Of a stretch of 64,000 nucleotides of DNA, positions 61,501 to 64,000 are shown piece by piece. A model generated the notes under the pieces. The model was not told where the DNA came from. It saw only the letters and a list, made by a program, of their open reading frames with translations, and searched no databases. The translations under genes and the position numbers were made by a program. Within the stretch, counting starts at the first letter, position 1. Each line of letters begins with the position of its first letter. Source of the stretch: Hymenolepis diminuta (Eukaryota; Platyhelminthes; Cestoda; Cyclophyllidea; Hymenolepididae). The DNA is taken from contig CAADRB010000021.1 in assembly GCA_900708905.1 (NCBI GenBank), positions 522,258 to 586,257 on the forward strand, given 5' to 3'.

Positions 61501-63018
61501 TTCTTCACTTGTTTTGTGTATGATTGCCATTTGATTTCCCCGGTATCTAAAGATAACTGAACTCCTATGTACAGCCAAATTTTCTTTTAACTAGTAACGG
61601 AGCTGTCACTTTCCCTATGTTCTCTCCAAATATACATATTCAACCGCTGGACTCCATCTCCTTCTTATGCTGTAGTAGTGGAGTTCGTAAAGCTTTGATG
61701 GATTCTAATCTAGAATCTTTCTTGTAATGTATAAATCAGTCAAATTTACGGTTTTTTCTTGTGTAAGAGGATTTTTTTCTTAGAAAATCTACTAAAAATT
61801 TCACTTTCATAAACGCAGATATTTGACTGTAACTTTAACCACTTGAATTCAGCTTGTGATAACACTTTATTAGGACATCAGGAGCCTCTGTATATATTTG
61901 ACTAGCAAGAATTATAAAAATACATTCAAATAAATGCTTTTATACATATAAGGATTAAGTATATATAACATTCATTTTAGCAACGCCTCTCAAATGCCCA
62001 ATATGCCATCACAGTGGCAAGAAGAATCGGCGCAAAGATTTATGCGGTTCCAGAAGACATAACCGAAGTTAAACCACGAATGCTAATGACTGTCTTCGCT
62101 TGTCTCATGGCGATCGACCTTGAAAAACACCATAGGGGTAGTGTCCCTCGTCTGAGCGCGTCGCCATCACCAACCCGTATGGGCTCAGTGACCTTCAACA
62201 ATCACAAGAGATCCCCTTCAACGAGTAGAGATGATCGCAGTAGCTCAAAAAGTGTCTCACCTTACCGTACACCTAATCTATCATCTAATCTGTCAATTGG
62301 CCGATCTCCAAGTCGGCCACAAAGTAGCTATCAGTGCTTTGTTGATGAAACTACTCTTGCCGAACGTCGTGCCACAATGAATAAGGTCTCAACACAAATG
62401 GCAACTTATCGTGTCGAAAGTTTAATGGTGAAAAACAATCCACTTACCGTAGATATTGGGAAAGTCCAATACGCGGAAAAGGGAACCCACTATGATCCTC
62501 CACAGAGGCGATTTTTCGGGTCACCTCCACCTTCGAGATCGCGTCATGGAGAACTCTTTTCTTCACCTCGATTGTATCGCAGTGAGATAGCAAAATCTGC
62601 CACGGCTTTGGATCAAATAGGAAAATCTGGTTGTAAAGGAACCAATGGTACACCACAAACCTATCAAAGTGTAAAGAAAGTTGCAGGAGTAAATACAGTT
62701 GAAAGGGGAATTCAATGTGAAGCCACAACTTGGAGGTCAACTATACCTTCGACATGGAATCGTGATTCCAAAGAGAGCGATATATTTGCCAACTCTGTGA
62801 GGACAGTAGGAGGTAGCATTAGAACTGCGCCAAATGGAGTAGGAAGATATTCTCGTATGGATGGGGCAAAATCATTTCAAAGGCGTGGTTTCGCAGCAGC
62901 TTACGAAGAATATGCTAGCAAGACGGTTCAAGCGAACCGTATTGGAGGAGATTCAGGAACACGTAGAGGCGGTGGAGGAAGGGTCTTTATGGCTGCAGAT
63001 ATTCATCGTAATCACTGA
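37496..63018 (+). CDS. Plastin/fimbrin actin-bundling protein, spliced gene
   Basis: Plastins cross-link actin filaments through two tandem pairs of calponin-homology (CH) domains behind an EF-hand headpiece. Eleven exons were assembled: 37496-37558, 37592-37750, 37784-37947, 37985-38080, 38152-38362, 38626-38811, 41408-41482, 41775-41991, 52734-52916, 55694-56109 and 61981-63018. They total 2808 nt, exactly 936 codons, and all junction phases agree. Regions: EF-hand headpiece about 15-80; CH1 about 117-235 ([26 protein letters not shown]); CH2 about 262-385 ([21 protein letters not shown]); CH3 about 391-505 ([19 protein letters not shown]); CH4 about 528-635 ([24 protein letters not shown]). 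Typical plastins end near residue 630; here the same exon runs on for about 300 residues. Introns grow from 33 nt to 10.7 kb. Intron 6 starts with GC. Confidence 0.95.
37592..37750 (+). CDS. Plastin exon 2, EF-hand headpiece
   Basis: Encodes both EF-hand-like segments, [12 protein letters not shown] and [12 protein letters not shown]. The first loop keeps Asp at positions 1 and 3 but has Cys at 5 and Ala at 12. The second lacks acidic ligands at 1 and 3. Calcium binding is therefore doubtful. Confidence 0.9.
37784..37947 (+). CDS. Plastin exon 3
   Basis: Encodes [15 protein letters not shown], the linker, and the first helix of CH1 ([13 protein letters not shown]). Acceptor TACTTTTCAG, donor CG-GTAAAAG, phase 2 out. 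Confidence 0.92.
37985..38080 (+). CDS. Plastin exon 4, CH1
   Basis: Encodes [20 protein letters not shown] to DGFLLC, matching the first half of CH1. The flanking introns are 37 and 71 nt. Confidence 0.92.
38152..38362 (+). CDS. Plastin exon 5, CH1
   Basis: Encodes [51 protein letters not shown] and [11 protein letters not shown], the actin-binding core of CH1. Donor AAG-GTGATT, phase 0. Confidence 0.95.
38626..38811 (+). CDS. Plastin exon 6, start of CH2
   Basis: 62 codons from [10 protein letters not shown] to ENFTLDVK, with [15 protein letters not shown] as CH2 helix A. It ends AAG followed by GCAAGT, a GC donor; phase 0 into the next exon's [11 protein letters not shown] matches other plastins. 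Confidence 0.93.
38812..41407 (+). other. Plastin intron 6 (GC-AG), 2596 nt
   Basis: Starts GCAAGT and ends CTTTTTTCAG. It contains nothing recognisable as a gene. A GGGTCGAACCCG motif at 39289-39300 resembles a tRNA B box on the minus strand, but no tRNA fold or A box was found with it. Confidence 0.7.
41408..41482 (+). CDS. Plastin exon 7, CH2
   Basis: 25 codons, [18 protein letters not shown] to HSAQ, aligned with the plastin segment DSKAYYHLLEQVAP. Phase 0 in and out; the next intron is 292 nt. Confidence 0.93.
41775..41991 (+). CDS. Plastin exon 8, end of CH2
   Basis: Encodes [53 protein letters not shown] and FFEETREEK. It ends with one base of the next codon before GTAAGT (phase 1). 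Confidence 0.94.
42488..42555 (+). repeat. TAA/AAT-rich simple repeat
   Basis: Imperfect TAA/AAT units with ATTAATTAAT in the middle. Confidence 0.75.
43366..43583 (+). CDS. Candidate alternative terminal exon of plastin
   Basis: Preceded by ATTTTGGTAG. Joined to exon 8 in phase 1 it reads [20 protein letters not shown], then [17 protein letters not shown] and a charged stretch to KLTGKYLAE and TAA. The result would be a short plastin with EF-hands, CH1 and CH2 and a 72-residue novel tail. An internal donor at 43491/43492 (GAGG-GTATCC) would instead make a 126-nt in-frame cassette between CH2 and CH3. I do not recognise the C-terminal peptide. The acceptor's pyrimidine tract is weak and no canonical AATAAA follows closely. 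Confidence 0.4.
48895..49025. other. CpG-containing island in plastin intron 8
   Basis: A compact GC-rich patch (GACCGCGG, CCACCGCGCTCGTTCGC, GAACGCTGAGCCGAGC) in an otherwise AT-rich intron. Overlapping minus-strand open frames (48705-49247) have no known motif. It could be an internal promoter or enhancer, or inserted DNA. Confidence 0.3.
52734..52916 (+). CDS. Plastin exon 9, CH3
   Basis: Encodes [38 protein letters not shown] and VDWTRVN, the first half of CH3. Acceptor CATCTATTATAG, donor CTTG-GTAAAT, phase 1 in and out. Confidence 0.94.
53430..53740. other. GC-rich island in plastin intron 9
   Basis: Contains CCCTCCCTCCGGCCAACTCC, a purine-rich GAGGGGAAGGGAGCGG block and TGCGCGCGCGCG at about 53667-53680. 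It differs sharply in composition from the intron. Possible internal regulatory region; no transcript start can be assigned. Confidence 0.3.
54061..54165 (+). repeat. SINE body fragment
   Basis: Resembles the bodies at 9566-9690 and 28550-28660, through GTAGAATGCGAATTTTTCAT, AGTTCCAGGATATTCTCCC and a trailing GTTAAATTAATTG. Confidence 0.5.
54851..54975 (+). repeat. tRNA-Gly(GCC)-like SINE head
   Basis: GTCGGTGGCACAGCTG, AATTCTCGTCTGCCAAG and TGTTCGACACC follow the order of a glycine tRNA with GCC anticodon. The A box is TGGCACAGCTG (54857-54867) and the B box TGTTCGACACC (54900-54910), as for RNA polymerase III. The downstream GGAATGGCCAAC is shared with the 13905-14025 copy, so this is a repeat family rather than a lone tRNA gene. 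Confidence 0.7.
55694..56109 (+). CDS. Plastin exon 10, CH3 end and CH4 start
   Basis: Encodes [39 protein letters not shown], then a longer than usual linker ([20 protein letters not shown]), then [20 protein letters not shown] and [20 protein letters not shown]. Acceptor ACTATTCTTAG, donor GAG-GTATGA, phase 0 out. Confidence 0.95.
59351..60516 (-). mobile_element. Mariner-type transposon relic, copy 2
   Basis: The right end of the element (left on this strand) has a terminal repeat at 59351-59371 containing GAGTGTGTAAGGCACCT, next to TA at 59349-59350. The core 59401-60516 matches copy 1 (15430-14315) base for base over 1116 bp except for two positions near 60165-60175. No matching 5' terminal repeat was found beyond 60516, where similarity to copy 1 stops, so the element looks 5'-truncated or its end is replaced. 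Confidence 0.85.
59513..60516 (-). pseudogene. Mariner transposase, inactivated (copy 2)
   Basis: Same protein remnants as copy 1: the N-terminal piece with [11 protein letters not shown], and the C-terminal piece with [11 protein letters not shown] and NSLDYYVW. It has the same TGA stops and frame breaks. The only residue change seen is Tyr to Cys in [10 protein letters not shown]. Confidence 0.88.
61610..61720 (+). repeat. Dispersed repeat family D, copy 2
   Basis: Diverged copy of the 27530-27645 repeat, same orientation, about 260 bp upstream of the last plastin exon. Confidence 0.5.
61981..63018 (+). CDS. Plastin exon 11, CH4 end plus long tail
   Basis: Begins [20 protein letters not shown], then [20 protein letters not shown], the normal C-terminus of plastin. 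The frame then continues for about 300 codons to TGA at 63016-63018. The tail is rich in Ser, Pro, Arg and Gly, with repeated Ser-Pro sites ([47 protein letters not shown]) and a Gly/Arg-rich end (GTRRGGGGR). It is probably disordered and phosphorylatable. Its length, uninterrupted frame and shared exon with CH4 argue that it is translated. Confidence 0.92.
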   Translation, partial: QRLSNAQYAITVARRIGAKIYAVPEDITEVKPRMLMTVFACLMAIDLEKHHRGSVPRLSASPSPTRMGSVTFNNHKRSPSTSRDDRSSSKSVSPYRTPNLSSNLSIGRSPSRPQSSYQCFVDETTLAERRATMNKVSTQMATYRVESLMVKNNPLTVDIGKVQYAEKGTHYDPPQRRFFGSPPPSRSRHGELFSSPRLYRSEIAKSATALDQIGKSGCKGTNGTPQTYQSVKKVAGVNTVERGIQCEATTWRSTIPSTWNRDSKESDIFANSVRTVGGSIRTAPNGVGRYSRMDGAKSFQRRGFAAAYEEYASKTVQANRIGGDSGTRRGGGGRVFMAADIHRNH

Positions 63019-64000
63019 ATTGATTATCCATTTTCTATTATTTAATCTTCTGATTACTTAATCTCTTGCCCGATTCTTCTTTCTGTGTTAATCCTTTGAC
63101 TTTATATGTGTTCATCCCGAATTAGATGCTCGTGTCTCCGTGTGCGCTAATTTTAGAGATTAAAATGCTATCTGATAAATTATGAACTTAGCTGATTTTT
63201 GATGCAATAATTATGAAATATCTTTCAAATAAATGAATTATCAATATTTGATCTTGCAAAACTACTAATCCATACTAAATAATTTCTAAATCAAATTAGA
63301 ATTAACGAAATTGAAATGAATTTGGAATAATGAAAGGATGATATAAAGGGGGTTGGCTATTTAGTTCTACATTTAAAGTTGTCAAAATCTAAAACAAGTA
63401 AGCTGCCAATGGTAAGCCAGAACAGACCTATTTGGGGATTTAAACACGAATTCAAAACGCTGGCGAATAGAAGAATAGGTCCCAAGTCCTCATTGGCGCT
63501 GTTCGGCATTCCTGCTACAAAATTTACAGTGGCTCTAATCCCACTTCAGCAGTTTGATTAAGCTGAGCCAGATATCCCCTCCTAGAACTAATGATCTTCC
63601 TATGGTAACAACGGCCTTTTCTGAGTGAGAGTTTCGTTGTAAAAATGTGTATAGAATAATTAAGAATGTATGAGAGGAGAAGAAGTAAGAAGAGAAATTG
63701 AGAGGAAGAGGAGAAGCGACATTATTAAACTGTGACACTCCAGACCTTGAAGAACAGGCGAAACGAGATGCGGTATGCCAATCGACTGATTTCGCGTTCA
63801 CTGCTTTTTTTGACAGCAGAAGTGTGGGTCAGCACGTGCAGGTACTACAAAAAATGAAGTGTCGATCAGTGAACTACAATTGCTAGAAGAGTTCTGAGTT
63901 AAGAGCTTATCATAGTAATGAATTCCGTTGTCCCGGTAATAGCACTATTTGAAAAAAGCCCAAATGGTGGTAATCTTAATGAAATTATATGTGCAATATT
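63019..64000 (+). other. Plastin 3' UTR and flank
   Basis: Candidate poly(A) signals are ATTAAA at 63159-63164 and AATAAA at 63228-63233. Beyond these is AT-rich DNA with a purine-rich patch at 63665-63720. No further gene was recognised. Confidence 0.5.
63228..63233 (+). terminator. Candidate poly(A) signal of plastin
   Basis: Canonical AATAAA 210 nt after the stop codon. A variant ATTAAA lies earlier, at 63159-63164. Confidence 0.45.

Larger units (their letters stand above)
56110..61980 (+). other. Plastin intron 10, 5871 nt
   Basis: Contains mariner copy 2 in antisense orientation (59351-60516) and repeat D copy 2. The rest is AT-rich without recognisable genes. It ends with ATTCATTTTAG. 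Confidence 0.8.

Overview
This window is AT-rich eukaryotic DNA, most likely from a parasitic flatworm (cestode or trematode). The evidence is the intron structure. Two clearly recognisable genes start with introns of only 31-39 nt and end with introns of several to about 25 kb, a 5'-small to 3'-large gradient known from schistosome and tapeworm genes. No prokaryotic features, tRNA or rRNA genes, or CRISPR arrays are visible. The species assignment is inference.

Two conserved genes lie head to head about 1 kb apart. On the minus strand, start codon at 36469 and stop at 8295, is ACTR6/ARP6, the actin-related subunit of SWR1/SRCAP-type H2A.Z-depositing chromatin remodellers. Eight exons were resolved. 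One short exon, expected between the exon ending at 34082 and the last exon at 8430, was not found in the 25.6 kb last intron. On the plus strand, 37496-63018, is a plastin/fimbrin actin-bundling protein in eleven exons that sum to an exact 936-codon reading frame. It has degenerate EF-hands, four CH domains and an unusual C-terminal tail of about 300 residues rich in Ser, Pro and Arg. A proline-rich exon-like block at 43366-43583 in its 10.7 kb intron fits the reading phase and could encode a two-CH-domain short isoform.

The rest is intron and intergenic sequence with old, diverged repeats. There are two mariner-type transposon relics in opposite orientation (14206-15501 plus; 59351-60516 minus). 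They share a 1116-bp core with only two mismatches, including the same stop codons, while their ends are strongly diverged. There is a tRNA-Gly-like SINE family (best heads at 54851, 13905 and 28455) and six or more other dispersed repeat families. A few GC-rich islands stand out inside introns (about 10420-11250, 16560-16720, 48895-49025, 53430-53740).

Layout: 1-8294, region downstream of ARP6 with repeats only; 8295-36469, ARP6 with a giant last intron that carries mariner copy 1; 36470-37495, shared upstream region; 37496-63018, plastin with mariner copy 2 in its last intron; 63019-64000, plastin 3' UTR and flank. The two genes have no obvious functional link (nuclear chromatin remodelling versus cytoplasmic actin bundling); their arrangement suggests only a shared promoter region.
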